A stretch of DNA of 7,277 bases from Flavimaricola sp. Its GTDB lineage: Bacteria > Pseudomonadota > Alphaproteobacteria > Rhodobacterales > Rhodobacteraceae. Positions 6,888-7,277 of this stretch are shown one piece after another. The position numbers and the translations under genes were made by a program. Location: contig JALZWD010000351.1 in assembly GCA_023300365.1 (NCBI GenBank), positions 1-7,277 on the forward strand, read 5' to 3'. Every line of letters starts with the position of its first letter. Position 1 is the stretch's first letter. The notes beneath the pieces are model-generated. The model had not been told where the DNA came from. It did no database searches and saw nothing but the letters and a program-made list of their open reading frames with translations.

Positions 6888-7277
6888 GGTGCGCCAAGCC
6901 AATCGGCTGGGTTTGCCAACTGCGGCCGAAAATAAGCCACCGCACGTTGGCCCGGGCCCGCACGCCACGGCGCAACACCGTGGATCGCCAAACGGTGCAC
7001 CAACACAGCCTCGCCCGGTTGCAATGGCACATCCACCGGTGCGCAACGCTCAAATACCCAACGCCGCGCTTGGGCGTAGCCTTCGGTCACATCCACATCC
7101 GCCCACTTGTCCGGATCAATTCCGCGGTACAACTCTACAAACGCCGCCCGAATGATCTCGTGGCTGCCCGGCCATATCACCAATGGCGCGGCTCCTTCCT
7201 CGGCCATATTCAAGGCAATCCCCAAAACAAAACTATGTGGTTCGCGCAAATACCGCCGCTTGCCCGGCCCCTCGGCC
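6884..7277 (-). CDS. Phytanoyl-CoA dioxygenase (PhyH)-like protein, C-terminal part (cut by right window edge)
   Basis: The reading frame is open from the right edge to a TAA at 6886-6884, giving 130 visible residues. A TTG at 7249 is not taken as the start, because the frame continues upstream without a stop and the protein clearly lacks its N-terminal half. The fragment resembles the C-terminal part of PhyH-type Fe(II)/2-oxoglutarate oxygenases. It has WPGSHE, the usual PGSH segment, then VDVPLQPGEAVLVH and HGVAPWRAGPGQRAVAYFRPQ. In these enzymes a distal His binds iron, and an Arg some 10 residues later binds the 2-oxoglutarate carboxylate. The His of HGVAP and the Arg of GQRAVAY fit those roles. 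The HxD half of the iron site would lie outside the window. The substrate cannot be inferred; the family hydroxylates many small molecules. Confidence 0.78.
   Translation of the reverse strand, partial: AEGPGKRRYLREPHSFVLGIALNMAEEGAAPLVIWPGSHEIIRAAFVELYRGIDPDKWADVDVTEGYAQARRWVFERCAPVDVPLQPGEAVLVHRLAIHGVAPWRAGPGQRAVAYFRPQLANPADWLGAP

Noticed and set aside
1..7277. A novel defence, mobile or biosynthetic system
   Set aside because: Every coding stretch is explained by known families in a normal arrangement. No repeats, integrase, transposase, toxin-antitoxin pair or unusual composition was seen.

Overview
The window looks like ordinary chromosomal DNA from a marine or soil alphaproteobacterium, most likely of the Rhodobacteraceae/Roseobacter group. 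This rests on three things: the soxBDAG gene order with its protein sequences, a CcmI of the bipartite alphaproteobacterial type, and the coupled ccmI-ruvX-DUF1289 cluster. It is an inference from protein character, as no rRNA or marker database could be consulted. The window is almost fully coding. The largest gene-free stretch is the roughly 196-base divergent region between soxB and ccmI. I saw no tRNA, rRNA, insertion sequence, CRISPR array or prophage feature.

Left part (1-4773, minus strand): the heterotetrameric sarcosine oxidase operon, read soxB - soxD - soxA - soxG, with soxG cut by the left edge. The four subunits form one cytoplasmic enzyme that demethylates sarcosine (N-methylglycine) to glycine, passes the methyl carbon to tetrahydrofolate as 5,10-methylene-THF, and reduces O2 to H2O2. 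The genes are tightly packed: a 31-nt gap between soxB and soxD, an ATGA overlap between soxD and soxA, and an 8-nt overlap between soxA and soxG. This fits equimolar production of the subunits. The operon would supply carbon, nitrogen and one-carbon units at the end of glycine betaine, dimethylglycine or creatine breakdown.

Middle (4774-4969): a divergent intergenic region that must hold the promoters of both the sox operon and the ccmI cluster. It contains three short inverted repeats but no convincing sigma70 promoter that I could read.

Right part (4970-6887, plus strand): ccmI (cytochrome c maturation, apocytochrome chaperone), ruvX (YqgF/RuvX RNase H-fold nuclease) and a small four-cysteine DUF1289 protein. 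They are joined by ATGA and GTGA overlaps and so are probably one translationally coupled unit. Their functions are unrelated to sarcosine oxidation.

Right edge (6884-7277, minus strand): the C-terminal part of a phytanoyl-CoA dioxygenase-like (PhyH) Fe(II)/2-oxoglutarate oxygenase. It converges on the DUF1289 gene so closely that the two stop codons share the palindrome TTAA. I found no evidence of a novel multi-gene system here. The items worth a second look are small-scale: the shared convergent stops, a hairpin on the soxB stop codon, dyads in the divergent region, and a substitution in the first RuvX motif.
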